Shown: positions 11,961 to 24,340, counted from the first letter of the stretch. The stretch: DNA of 64,000 bases from Coriaria nepalensis (GCA_027186245.1 CP114491.1:7065501-7129500); one strand, 5' to 3'. The notes: a model not told the origin generated them from the letters alone. Numbers and translations are program-made.

Positions 11961-12480
11961 TCCAAGTGACCAAACATTTTCAACTCTATGTAGTGCGATT
12001 TTGTTAAAATTAAGCTCTCTTCTTTTATGTAGTCAAAGTATGAAGATAGTTTGACTGATCCAAGGGTGTTTCAGAAGAAGGAGTTCCATTAAACATATTC
12101 AAGTGGTTTTCAACAAATTTTAGGATCAATTGGCAAAGAGAGAGGTCTGTTTAACTAATTCCATGGGTATTTTACCAAGATAGTCATTTTTTAAGGATAG
12201 CAATTCCGGCCTTGAAGAGGAATTTTCCAGCAGCTTATTTACCTTGCTCACTAAGCAAAGTGCCTTGCAAACAAAGCAAGCATGCTTGACCATCAAGTAA
12301 AGTGGGTTCCACTTATTTTCCTGTAAATAAGACCCTCTACCAAGAGCAAAAACACAAAGTCATCCAACACCACTCAACACAAAGTCCTCCAACACAATAA
12401 AATCGGCCTGATGCTTGTTCACTCAATCATTCAATAGATTTATCTACTTTCCATTTAACTCTTTTCATTGTAAGCCCTAC
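11961..12480. other. Unassigned segment between copia fragments
   Basis: No coding similarity seen. Short word repeats (CAAAGTC(A/C)TCCAACAC at 12356 and 12380) and the position between two copia fragments suggest decayed LTR sequence, but I cannot show TG...CA ends or a primer binding site. Confidence 0.3.
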
Positions 12481-15400
12481 ACTCCTTTATGGCCAAATCC
12501 AATGACACATATTTCTACTCTATGTGATATAGTAAATGTTTACAACAGAAAGTCAAGACACATTGGTCTGAGATAGAGCTCTCAAAATAGGCTGGACTTT
12601 TTGGTCCAACCCTTCACTTGGTAAAAAAAGCCTAGCTCGAGGCCCGACTACACCGTTAAAGCCATTTCAAACTCAAATTCAAATTATTTTTTTCTTTTCA
12701 TTTGGCTGGGAATAAATATTTTAACTTTTTTAGTCCTTATAGATTGTTTTTCTTTTATTTTACTCCCCTCACATAATAATTTTTAAATCCTCCCCCACCC
12801 TAATTTTCTATACAAATATATCTCTCTCATTCGAATTCTTCCTCACAATTTCTCACACATTCTCTCTCTATTCTCTAATCTTCTAATTCCTAATACTCTA
12901 AATTATAATTAATCTTCATTCTTCTATAGATGTGATTTAATAATTGAAGTTTTGGGTGAGTTTGATATCAAAAGCTGTATAATATTTATAATTTTGGATA
13001 ATGTTGCGGGAAACACAAAGGTCATCTCTTTTTGAATTACAGTTTAACCAGTATGATGGTAGAGTTTCCCTATATCAATGTTGTACATGTCACATTATAA
13101 ATCTCATTGTAAAATAAGATATGAAAAAACATGTAAATTGTTCTGTTGATAAAATTTGATTGGTGTTATCTTGGATTAGTAGTTCGAAGTATAGGTTGGC
13201 TAAGTTTAAAAGATATTATAGGGCATTTAATGTGAAGCTTCAAGAATTTGGAACTAATATACCGGTAAAATAGAATTCCACATATTTAATATTGAAAAGT
13301 GTCAGTCCATATAAAGAAGCAATTAGTGGTTTTTTTTTTAATTCTTGTAATTCTCATGTTCTGTTGAGTAGTTCTAATTGATATATACATGAAAATTTTG
13401 CATACTTTTTAGAAATATTTAATGATTATACTGTTCGACTTTCAGATATTTATTATCCTACATCTCTTATTGTTTTGCAATCTCTTATTGTTTTGCATTC
13501 ACTTATTGAAATGACTAACTTGTTTCAAATCTATGAGAAACATGAAGTGTTTAAACATGTTGTTTAGAAAATGATTTCAACATTTGAAAAATATTGGAAG
13601 GAAATTCTTTTTTTACATACTTTTCCTTTTATATTAGATCTTAGGCTTAAATTACAAGGTCTCACAAATACTCTTACATTTATAAGTCAACATATAAATG
13701 TTGATTATTCTTCCACTATTACTAACGCTACTAACAAGTTATATAAAGTGTTTGGTCTTTATGCTAATAAGTACAACTACTTGTGGCAACAAAAAGAAAA
13801 ACAAGAGATTCAACCCAAGAGGAAGAGTTCGAATTTTATTAACGGCTCCGGTTCCAATTATAATTCTAGTTCCACTTTTATTGGGATGAAACTCTAGAAA
13901 TACCTTGAAACTGATTTCATATTTTTTTATTCTTGTGCAAATGATTCAGAATCTTTATACCTTTTGGATTGGTGGAAGAAAAGCTCTACACGATTTCCTA
14001 TTTTAGCATGAGATGTTTTAATTGTTCATGTCTCAATGGTTTCTTCCTAATAAGCATTCAACATAGTGGGAGAGTTATTGAAGATATGAGGACTTCATTA
14101 AAGTCGGAATTGGTTGAAACATTATCATGCATAAGGGATTAGGAGCAAGGGATTAGGAGCATGCCACTCATTAAGATCAACATAAAACTCATAATAAAGA
14201 ATTGGTTCAATATTTTCATAATATGTTCTTAGATGTTGAAACTTTTAAAGCGGGAAGTAGTTATGAGATCCGCCAATGACCAACCACCGTTAATAAATAT
14301 ATAATAGTCAATAGATTATAGTTTATTAACAAGCTCTTATTATTTATTTATTTTTCTTTATTTATGTCCTTATTGTAAGGTCTTTTTTTCCTCCTTAAGA
14401 CCGTGTGGTTTTTTTTACAGAACCATAATGGTTTAATTATTTATATATTACTTACTAATATGCAATGAAATTTTTATTGGCAAGAAGTTTTTTGTGTTGT
14501 TGTTTATTATATTTATTTAAAAAGGGTCGGCCCGACCCATTTTAAGCTCGTCTGGCTGGCCCATTTGGGTCCAAAAATTAAACGTGGCCCAATTTCGAAT
14601 AAGCCCAAAGGCCTTCCCAGGCCGAGCCTAGGCATATATTTATTTAATAGGCCGAGTTTGGCTCAGCTCATTTTTTTTAGAGCTCGGCCAAGCTTGGCTC
14701 TAAATAGTGAAAAACCAGGCATGGTTCGGGTCGGGCTAGACAACCCGTTTGACAGCTCTAGTTTAAGACATAGCCTTGTAAGATAGTTAATTACAAATGA
14801 AATTACAATTGAATTTGTTAGATTTGTTGAAAATTTAGTAGACTCACTAACAAAAGGATTTGCAAGGGAGCAAGTGATGATTACTTCAAAAGGGATGAGT
14901 CTTACGCCTATACTATAACTCACGAATAATGGAACCTCAACTCAACACTTACTAATCATAAATCTTGATTTCAATAAGATTAAATACTTCATTAAATTAA
15001 TGACCGCAAGCACCAAACATATATTCTATCCTATGGTAATGGTGCTTGGCTACCATAATGATAAGGTGAAGGATGAGCGTCTACCTCTCAATTAGACTTA
15101 TAAAAGCTTATACTTTTATATGTAAGTTATGTGACATATTGGATAAGTCTACCTAATGCATGTGAAGTGTGGCCACTTCAAATGAGTTCAAAGGCTTGAG
15201 TCTAGAGCATTCTGAATTAAGATACATAACATATGACCAAAGTGTGTCGGGAAAACTTTTGGACACTTAGATGAGAAAAAGTATCAAGTGTGGGATATGT
15301 CCGATTAGTTATACAAGATCTATGGTTTAAATTTTCTACTACCATATATTATGATTAGTCCTAACATGTTATCACTAAGTGAAGATTTAAGTTTATAAAA

Positions 15401-15492
15401 CATCATCATTTATGCTTGAGCTTCGCTAGATTATAAAAAGATATTTTCTATGTTTTCAAATACATAAAATATTTTGAAAATGGTGAGGGATT
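12481..15492 (+). mobile_element. Copia 3' end, interrupted by a hAT element
   Basis: Two pieces of one copia RNase H/C-terminal frame flank the hAT at 12574-14760. The left piece (12485-12573) reads LWPNPMTHIST, then VYNRKSRHIGLR. The right piece (14766-14910) continues RHSLVR-stop-LITNEITIEF and VDSLTKGFAREQVMITSKGM. Together they match the conserved copia C-terminus (KSRHI..RH..VR, SIEFVRS..NLAD.LTKGL). After the coding end comes non-coding 3' sequence leading to a purine-rich tract (GGTGAGGGAT) right before the putative 3' LTR at 15493. Upstream domains are missing. Confidence 0.85.
12574..14760 (+). mobile_element. Degenerate hAT (RICESLEEPER-like) DNA transposon
   Basis: Terminal inverted repeats TAGAGCTCTCAAAA (left) and TAGAGCTGTCAAAC (right, reverse complement) flank a decayed transposase. 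Recognisable pieces are FKRYYRAF...FGTNIP and NSTYLIL (13200-13290), MISTFEKYWKEIL with a FILDLRLKL block (13571-13650), and the C-terminal dimerisation segment WWKKSSTRFPIL and GRVIEDMRTSLKSELVE (13970-14130). Flanking octamers GTCTGAGA (12566-12573) and GTTTAAGA (14761-14768) are a target-site duplication with two transitions. Frameshifts and stops mean it encodes no active enzyme. Subterminal G/C-rich segments (12585-12660, 14525-14750) stand out from the AT-rich context, as often in hAT ends. Confidence 0.92.
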
Positions 15493-15805
15493 GTTGAATA
15501 ATTTTCAAGTTGTTTATTTATGTTTTTTATTTTTACAAAAGGATAAGTTATGTGTTGGTAGTTATCGGTAGTCAATCCAATGACTAAAATTGAAATTAAA
15601 GAGATGTGTATCAGTGAAGAGACATTAGAATCAATCCAATGACTTGGAATAATTATAAAGGATTATGTACTTATGAAATGACATACTTGGGTCTACAAAT
15701 ACTCATGCTTTTATAATCTATATATAAGATAATCTGAATCTCTATAAGAAAATTTCTAGCACTTACTTTTCTTTTCTCTCTACTCTTTCTTTCCTCTCAA
15801 TCCCA
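15493..15805 (+). repeat. Probable 3' LTR of the hAT-interrupted copia
   Basis: Starts TGTTGAATAATT directly after the polypurine-like GAGGGAT. It contains a TATATAAGA promoter-like box (15721) and a pyrimidine-rich end. The right boundary is uncertain; the sequence loses recognisable features after about 15800. Confidence 0.5.
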
Positions 15806-16049
15806 TTGTGAGTCTTAATCCTTATCGAGCCCACGCCAACCACTTTACACAATTTTTTGTTCCCCAAAAAGACTTTACCACCATTATAATCTTCTTGTAT
15901 TTCTTAGATCAACCTTTATTGGGAGTCATATGGAATGATTATGAATCCATTATCCATTGCCTATCCAAGTGTTTTGTTGTAACAACCAAGATATCCACAC
16001 TCTTATAGCATTCATCTTTTCAATAACAGCCGCTTTGTCATTACCCTCT

Positions 16050-16560
16050 TGGTCCTCTTTGGACATTATTTATTCATGTGTCCCTCATTATTTATTTATG
16101 TGTCCCTCATCTTGAAAGTAGTGAGAACTTTACTGCCAGATACAACCTATTCGAAAGGTCTTAGTCATGTACAAAGATTCGAGGTTTAACCAAACCTAGG
16201 CCGCCGACTTCATCTTCACAATCTCTCTCCAGACATTGTCACTAAGACTGAAGTCAAAGTATTATATGCCATTTTGAGCATATTTTCCTTATTTTCATCA
16301 TCCATACTAGTCGAAAGTTTAAATGCTCCCCCTAGTGCTTTTGCAAGACCAAGATTGCTTAGATATGAAAATATTTTCATCTTCTATATATAATCCAGAG
16401 TCATTAGACCCGTCAATGTTTTTAATATCTACCTTGGAAGAATAACTACTCATCTCAGTAATTTAGTCGAACATCTGGCGTGCACGGGTAATATTTCAAA
16501 CAACATGAACAAATTACTTTTTCTAACCATACAAATTTCAACCTTAAGAAAGCTCTTGAT
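16050..16560 (-). mobile_element. Copia gag fragment, minus strand
   Basis: The reverse complement carries the start of a copia gag: a DGSND block, LGLAKALGG, MDDENKENMLKMAYNTL. These match the common pattern K.DG.ND..LW..KM....L...GL..AL. Just upstream (minus sense) lies TTGGTATCAAGAGC, a primer-binding-site-like sequence following TTAACA. The remainder of the polyprotein is absent; the piece abuts the plus-strand LTR region to its left. Confidence 0.75.
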
Positions 16561-16572
16561 ACCAATTTGCTA

Positions 16573-17035
16573 TGTTAATAGACTAAGGCAAGCAAACAAT
16601 AATAGTTCTTAAAGCAATATAATAGTTCATAGAACAATCATAGAACAATCAACTAAGTAATTATAATGGAATAAGAGAAATTGCACAAAGTCAAAGTAAG
16701 TAAAGTAGAAAAGAATTTTATCATGATTTAGACTTCAATTGAAAGTCTGTAATGTTCCTTAATGTCTACTTTAGTCTACTATGTTCTTTCACAGAGTTTA
16801 TAAGAAAATAATTACAAGAAATTTTTTATGAGTTTCAAAATCTTCTGGTTTTCTTACAACCACTTTTTCTCTCAATCTTACTCTTTTGTTCCATATCCCT
16901 CTAGGTTCTCTACATATTTTCTTATAGGTAAATAATAATGACCCTAAACCTATTCAAACTCTAAAATTCATATATGCACTAAAGTTCATGAGGACTTCAA
17001 AGCTCATAACTCAACTTTAGCCACATTTTCAAAAA
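16573..17035 (-). repeat. Probable 5' LTR of the minus-strand copia
   Basis: On the minus strand this segment ends TTAACA immediately before the tRNA-Met-like primer binding site at 16571-16558. The outer end near 17035 (AACA on the plus strand) is a guess; only the inner boundary is well supported. Confidence 0.45.
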
Positions 17036-18631
17036 ACAATATTCTCTAAACGGCTCCATGTTATGGCTACATATAAAAATTTATGTGGTGACATGAATGA
17101 TAAGTAATATTAATCCAATCCAGTGTGAGTGTGTAAATGTTTTGATACTATAAAAAGTTTGAAATTTTAAGGTAATAAATAGGATTATATTTTCTACAAT
17201 ATAAAAAAAAATAAAAAAAAAATATATCGAACCATTTAAAAATTTGAAGATCCATAATTAAACTAACAATGAGTACATAGACTGGAGTTTCTTATTTATT
17301 GGCTTTCGTTCACGAAGTATGATGATATTTCCAAGATGTATCATTAGTGCATTTTTACACTTTTTATACGTTTGTAAGGCATTAACACCTTGTACATACT
17401 AGGACTATATGATGCATGTACGTATTTGGTTCATTCTCTAATAACTTAACAATTACAATCAAATCCCATCAGTAAAGAAAGACATGAATTAAGTTCCTCG
17501 AGTCCAATCTGCTTCTCGGTCCAATCTAATACCAGAATAATCAACTTTAGGCTAATGGGGGAATTAAGAGAGATGACATTTTGATGCCTGCAACTTGATC
17601 AATGCTAAAATGTTCTCATGGTAGGGTTAGTTGAAAGAAGAAAGAAAACATAAACTATACCTCTTGTCTTGTGTTTTACGCACCATCGATCACTATCTGG
17701 ATAAAGAGAACCAAAAGGGGCAGGAAAGATTCTGTACTAATTGTCTAATAAGAAAAAGATATTTGATTTTTTGTATTTGTTACCTTTCTTAATTTTCTTC
17801 CTAAACGCAGATTGGAGACAGATGATTAGCAAAAGTAGGTCTTAATGAGTAGACAAACCCATGATGTTGTACTAGAACCAGATACTTAAGTGATCTGAAT
17901 CTCGTCCATGATGTTCTACAAACATATATTGTGGATTCTGCTCAGTCATATATATCTACATGGTTGATCAAAACGATAGGATTATATTCTAAACTCATTC
18001 ATTCTTATCACACTTTATGTAGTTTTTATCTTTTTATTTTTTTATTTTTTTGGAAAGAATGTCTCTCTATAGTTTTCCACACATGTCCTCCAATAGAATC
18101 GACTGTGAAAACTATCCGATCTCAAACTAGGGTTCTACCACTAATTAATTAATAACGTGCAAAATAGACTGAATTCAGTTGCACAATTAGTGCGTAGCAC
18201 CTGACGCTGCTAACATTTTCCATCACACGTTTTGCTACAATCATAGAGAAGCAAACAACATTATTCTAGTGTTGAAAATGAACACAACAGGCAATAGCTA
18301 ACTTGCTAGACATCAAATAAGAGCACGTGAAAGTCAACATGTCTCATGCACTAAAAATAAGGACTGAAAAAAGCGTAGCCCGATAGTTTTTAAAGTGCTT
18401 TCGAAGCTGATGCTCTCAATTGCTGTGATATGATTCACGTCAAATAAATGATGATGTTGTTCCATCTCCTAGTCGTTGATTGTAAATACTCCTAATTTCC
18501 CCCATAAGTATGCCTCGTTCGATACACCCCAAATGATGTTCAAGCAGCTAGCAATAGCATTAATGCATGTATTAATGTAACAGCGTGACGGTGCAAGTAT
18601 TTTTCTATGTCTGATTCTATAATTACATACA

Positions 18632-18664
<33 letters not shown>

Positions 18665-19240
18665 ATTTTTTCAAAAATTGCTTGTTAATATAAAAATCAA
18701 GTAAAAAAATGTGATGAGCTCCTCTTAAGCTGTAGATTGGTCATGTTCATACAAATTTACTAAATATAGTAATAAATTATATAGAATATTTTACCCTTTT
18801 GTATTATTTATACTAATTTTTATCATATTTAGTGAACTCGACTAACTCGACTACGCTACAATCTAAGTTGCGTAATTTAGTTGATAGAATGAATGAGTCT
18901 CAAAATTTCTTTAACAGTTCCTTAAACAACACGTCAGAGAAACAAATATAATGTCATAAGAAGTATACTCGATCGGTGAATAAATTATGGTAACTAAATT
19001 CGGATTTAATTCCTATTTATTTTATTTTCTTTTTAAATGCATTTAACAGTAAGTTTAACCATTAATACACATATATATGAGAGACTCGCCGTGTGAATTA
19101 ATGGTTCAAATTTTTTCAAATACACTCGCGAGAAAAATGAAATGAAAAATTATATCCCCAAATCACAAAGAGGATAGGGGAGGAGATTTGATCTTAGTGG
19201 GAATTTTTGGACTATATAGCTAGCTAGGCAACAAGCATAG
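17036..19240. other. AT-rich intergenic spacer upstream of the GH3 gene
   Basis: No gene or transposon domain recognised. It includes an (ATT)n microsatellite at about 18632-18661. The proximal part must contain the GH3 promoter. Confidence 0.5.
18632..18661. repeat. (ATT)n microsatellite
   Basis: About ten ATT units upstream of the GH3 gene. Confidence 0.9.
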
Positions 19241-19248
19241 TGTACAGC

Positions 19249-19256
19249 TATAAATA
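19249..19256 (+). promoter_or_regulatory. TATA box of the GH3 gene
   Basis: TATAAATA lies 113 bp upstream of the chosen GH3 start codon, in a plausible core-promoter position. A two-codon open frame (ATG AAT TGA) at 19280 may fall at or just after the transcription start. Confidence 0.6.
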
Positions 19257-19368
19257 GACCCAACTTATTGGTTTTGTACATGAATTGAGCAAGCTAGTTA
19301 GCAGGCTAAGTAGTGTTGTGATATCAATTTTCTTTTTCTTATTTTGGTTTTCTCTCCAGCCAAACATC

Positions 19369-21486
19369 ATGGATGGAAAGAAACTGGAGTACAAAGGCGA
19401 GGATGCATTGAAAGAGATAGAGAGACTGACAGCAAAAGCTGATGAAGTTCAAGAAAACATTTTGAAAGAAATCATAAAGCAAAATGGTGAAACGGAGTAC
19501 TTGAGCAAGTACATGATGAAGGGATTTTCGAAAGATGATGTGTCGGAATTCAAACGTCGTGTGCCGACAATCACTTACAGAGATATATACCCTTATATTC
19601 AGAGAATTGCTAATGGAGAAGGCTCTTCTCTTATTACTGGGCATGAGATTACTGAAATGTTATGCAGGTATATTTTTAATTAATATAATTTTCATTTTAT
19701 ATTTTTATTTATTTCTTTCTTTTTGGGTTGATTTGCAGTTCAGGGACTTCAAATGGAGAGCCTAAGATGATGCCATCGATAGCAGAAGATCTTGATCGTC
19801 GAACCTTTCTTTACAATCTCATCATGCCAATCGTGAACCAGTAATTAGATAGCTTTATCCATAAGACCTTTTTGGTTACTACTATGTCTCTTTGGTGCTT
19901 TTGACATTCGACTAGCATGTATAAACTTACTTACTTTGACAAAACTTAATTTGATTGTAAACTACATAAATCAATGTCAGGTACATCCAAGGTTTGGATG
20001 AAGGCAAGGCGATGTACCTATACTTCGTCAAAGCCGAAATGTCAACTCCATGCAGCTTACCGGCCCGCACGGTCCTGACCAGCTACTACAAAAGCAAGCA
20101 CTTCAAATGCCGAGTACGGGACCCCTTCAACGACTTCACAAGCCCCGACCAAGCTATCTTATGCCAGGACAACGACCAAAGCATGTACTGCCAACTACTC
20201 TCCGGCCTCCTCCACCGCCACCAGGTCCTTCGTCTAGGGGCTGTCTTCGCATCCGCCCTCCTCCGCGCGATCTCATTCCTCCAACGCAACTACATCAATC
20301 TCTGCGAAGATATTCGCACAGGCCAATTAAACCCTGCAATCACTGACCCAGAATGTCGTTCTTCAATTTCTTCATTACTTACTCATTATTCACATAATTC
20401 TGATATTCTTGCTTATGAAATTGAGATGATATGTTGCAATGAATCGTGGAGGGGGATTTTGTGCAAGATTTGGCCAAGGGCCAAGTACATCGAGGCAGTG
20501 GTGACAGGGTCAATGGCACAATATGTGCCCGCATTGGAGTATTATAGTGATGGGAATTTGCCATTGGTTTGTAACATGTATGCTTCTTCTGAGTGTTATT
20601 TTGGTGTGAATTTGAACCCGTTAAGTGATCCCAAGGACGTTACTTTTACCCTCTTGCCTAATATGTGCTACTTTGAGTTTTTTCCTCTGGGTGAAAATGG
20701 TACACTTTTTTTGGATATGGATGAAAAACAGGAGGTTCCTAGTAAAAAGCTTGTGGAGTTGGTAAATGTTAAGGTGGGATCTTATTATGAATTGGTTGTC
20801 ACTACATTTTCAGGTACAATATATTATAATCTAGTATTATTCTTTATCTAAGATCATCTCTGAATATTTCTTAACACATCCATTATTCTTTTCATTTTTA
20901 TAAAATAGGATTGAATCGGTATCGAATCGGAGATGTTCTACAAGTGACGGGGTTCCACAATAAGACCCCACAATTCAAATTCATATGCAGAAAGAACGTC
21001 GTCCTCAGCATTGACTGTGACAAAACCAACGAAGAAGATTTGCACAAGAGCATAACTATAGCCAAAAAATTACTAGAACCGCATAATGCATTACTTGTCG
21101 AATACACTAGCTATGCAGAAACATCATCTGTTCCGGGACACTACGTCCTGTACTGGGAAATTCTTCTCCATGGGGTGAGCTCAATAATAACAACACCACC
21201 ACTTGATGCAAATGTGTTACAAGAGTGTTGTCTTATTGTGGAAGAAGAACTTGATTATATTTACCGGAGATGTCGTACCAATGACAAGTCGATAGGGCCT
21301 CTTGAGATTCGGGTGGTTAAGCCGGGTACATTTGAGGCATTGATGGACTTGTTCATTAGTCAAGGGGGTTCTATCAATCAATATAAAACTCCAAGGTGCA
21401 TTAAGTCTAATACTGCCCTTAAGTTGCTCAACTCAAGAGTCAAAGCTTCATTTTTCAGTCCTAGAGATCCAATATGGATCCCTTAA
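19369..21486 (+). CDS. GH3 acyl-acid amido synthetase (GH3.17-like)
   Basis: Four exons (19369-19667, 19739-19840, 19981-20813, 20909-21486), all GT-AG, give 603 residues, the usual GH3 length. GH3 enzymes adenylate an acyl acid hormone (indole-3-acetate, jasmonate or benzoates) with ATP and transfer it to an amino acid in the cytosol, controlling free hormone levels. The three ATP-binding motifs are present: SSGTSNGEPK at residue 100, YASSECYFGVN at 334, and YRIGDVLQVTGF with RKNVVLSID around 416-445. The C-terminal pattern (YKTPRCIKS, LLNSRV, FFSPRDPIW) resembles group II auxin-conjugating members such as GH3.17; the substrate is therefore inferred, not shown. The start is the first in-frame ATG after the TATA box. 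The third exon is markedly GC-richer in its 5' third (20030-20340). Confidence 0.93.
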
Positions 21487-22929
21487 AACTTAATTTCATA
21501 TAAGCAACCAATTTAAGCAAGTTGGACTATTTAGGGGAAGGGATTCATCCACCCTTTTTGCTTAGCTATGCGTTTCATATGTTCATTCTCAATTGAAAAA
21601 AAAAAAAACCTAAACTAAACTAATGTTTATTAAACGAGAAAAGTTGATATATAAATAATAACTACGTAATTTATTTCACATTAAACTTGTAATTCTAAGC
21701 CTTTGTAAGAAAGTTTGGCAATATTTCCATTCCCACTCTTTGGGAAAAATCCACCACCAACATGCTCACTCCCACATCCGTACACGATCCTTAAGATCTC
21801 AGGTGGAGCTCTTAAATTTCATGGAAATTTGTAGTCTTAAATATCACCAATCTTATTCATAGAATTACATTTGACCTTTAATTGTTTATTTATTTCTTAC
21901 TAGAGAACCACACTTATTCTAAGCATTTGTAATGAAGCATTTGTCTATATTCCCATTCGCACCTTTCGGAAAAATCCACCAGGCAACAGATTCACTCCCC
22001 ACTTCCATACACGATACTTAAGATTTCAGGAGTTATTACATAAGATAGGGAATTAACATCAGCTGATAGTATATTGGCTTCATCTTTGTTAGGCCTTCAT
22101 CTTTGACTTCACAATTGGCTAGCTTATTCCTTGGCCCAAAGAGGTGGTCGGTAAATTCGGCCACCGTTAGGTTGTTATATGGAACCACTCGCAGATTCTG
22201 GTATTCATAGAGCAATGCTCTTATATCTGCATCTTGCGCTCATTCCACACTTAAGAGTGATGCAACTAACTAGAACAATATATTCATATGAATGGAATTA
22301 GAATATAGTTTATAATTTGCTTTATGTTAGGGCTTACAATCGTGCTTACATGTAAAGGGATCGTATTGTAAATGAGATAGAGTTATGTGGTAGCCACCTT
22401 ATTTAATATGGAAATTTTAGCTAATTTTTTATAGTTTAAATTTTTGGGATAATTATTAACTTAATTAAGTATTAAAGTATAAATTTAGGTTCATATCAGG
22501 CTCCTTGATTATTTCTACATATTGAATGTTTATATATAATAAAAATTGAGTTTAAATATAAAAATTAAGTTTAATCAAAATATTATAAAATATAAAATGA
22601 TATTCAGTGAAAAAATCTCTCCTAACGATACGAGAAAAACTGATTCTCTATAACTCACGATATAAAATCAAAACTCGCAATAAGGAATGAGCAAACTACA
22701 AAAATAGTAGAGAAGCCCAAAAGCCGAAGAGATCATCAAAGGCAAAGCAAAGATTATACAACAAACTAAAAGGCCTAACAAGTCCACTCAATCCTCCACA
22801 CAAGCCCAAGAGAAGATAATCTCCAACCAGCCCAACCAGCTACAAGCCCAGAAACCAAAGCCGATGAACCAAGAAAGCACAACCCAAAAAAAAATAAATA
22901 AATAAACAAATAAACCAAGAAACTCATCC
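21487..22929. other. Intergenic spacer with a duplicated segment
   Basis: No gene. It holds a direct duplication (21690-21804 and 21916-22034) and an A-rich stretch with TAAA repeats near 22890. Confidence 0.5.
21690..22034. repeat. Two diverged direct copies of a ~115-bp segment
   Basis: Copy 1 at 21690-21804 and copy 2 at 21916-22034 share blocks in the same order: TTCTAAGC(C/A)TTTGTAA, then GGAAAAATCCACCA, then TACACGAT(C/A)CTTAAGAT. The copies are about 226 bp apart. Origin unknown. Confidence 0.75.
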
Positions 22930-24340
22930 TTCATGCGCAAGAACTCCCAGAATCCATAAGTCCGACAAAACCTAGACCCCTCACCACCAAATCAAAACAG
23001 GAATCAACAACCAGATCCAAGCAACAAGAACTACCCAACCCCCACCTTGTCTCATGAACCGCGCCAGCCACTAACCCCATTAGAAAGATGAAAATATATT
23101 CGCTGTAGAGTTCTGATCCATAGATCATTAGGATTCTTAGTAAGTCTCCAAAATGTTTTAGCAAGAAGGGACTTATTATGTATTTCCAAATCCCCGAACT
23201 CTATAACTATTCCAAAGCACGACTCCTCCGACTTACCCAATGAATTTTCCTCTCCTACGCTGTCTGCCCCCACCAATAGTTAGCAATGATCGAATTAATT
23301 TCCTTACACAAACTTTTTGGCAATTTGAATGAAGTCATGACATATGAAAGTATAGCCATGGCCACCGCCTTAATGAGAATCTCCCTTCTACTACTTCCAC
23401 CCCTTTAGCTTAGCAAAAATCATTTCCTTGATGTAAGCAAAGGACTCAGACTCATTTTTCCCTAAAGACCTAGAAGACAAAGATATATCGCAAGATTAGA
23501 GGCCACTTTCATACTCAAAATATCACCAAAAGAGGCCTTGAGGCTAGCACTAGCATTGTTACTAAAAATTAAGGTAGATTTTTCGAGATTAATTCTCTGA
23601 CTAGAAGCATGGTAGTAAGCCCAATTGACTTGGACAAAATTGCTACAGTTTTGAGGCTCTGCCTGTGCAAAAAATAGGGAGTCATCTGCAAAAAATAGAT
23701 GGGATAGAATAAGATAATTCTTAGTAATATAAAACCCCTTGATCAAATCTGTATCCACGGCACTTTGAATGTTCCTTGAGAGAACGTCAACGACCAAGAA
23801 GAATAAGTAAGGAGAGAGTGGATCTTCTTGTCTCAATCCTCTGGAAGAAAATACTTTACCAACTCTTTTTCCACTTAGCACAATAGAATAAGAAACTTTG
23901 GCAACACATTCCATAACCCATTTTATCCAAGTGTCATTAAATCCTAACTTCTCAAAAACAACCTTGAAAAAACCTCAGGCAACCTTATCATAGGCCTTAT
24001 TCATATCAACTTTCATAGCAACAAGAGATTTCTTACCCTTTTTCTTTAATTTGAAGTAGTGGAAAACTTCCTGAGCAATTATCACATTATCTTAGATGTG
24101 TCTTCCTAAAACAAAGGCTCCCTAATTGTTTGAGACGATAAGAGTCTAAAAAATGCTTTTAACCTATTCACCAAGACCTTAGAAATGATTTTATAACCAA
24201 AGCTACAAAGGCTTATATGTCTGAATCATGTGACTGATTCAGGACCCTTTAATTTAGGCAACATAATAACATAACTCCCTCAGTATAGAACCACTGTTGA
24301 AAAACTAGGAGCCTTCATGAAATACTCTTACTGAAAACAA
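22930..24340 (-). mobile_element. LINE (L1-type) reverse transcriptase relic
   Basis: On the minus strand the order of non-LTR reverse-transcriptase blocks is kept: LPKLKGPESVT and ISLCSFGYKIISKVLVNRLK (24260-24170), RHIQDNVIIAQEVFHYF (about 24100), MKVDMNKAYDKVA-stop-GFF (24015-23960), GLRQEDPLSPYLFFLVVD (23845-23790), FADDSLFF (about 23690), and further down FGDLEIHNKSLLAKTFWRL (23190-23150), the usual downstream GLGI...ALLAK.GWR block. Stops (including Trp to TGA in the AYDKVAW block) and frameshifts make it non-functional. No endonuclease domain was found, so it is probably 5'-truncated, as is typical of LINEs. Confidence 0.9.

Noticed and set aside
20050..20564. Alternative-frame Pro/Arg-rich frames in GH3 exon 3
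   Set aside because: Shadows of the GC-rich part of the GH3 coding frame, which alone contains the conserved motifs.
22650..22930. A-rich purine segment thought to be an extra exon
   Set aside because: It has no open frame and most likely belongs to the 3' side of the minus-strand LINE.
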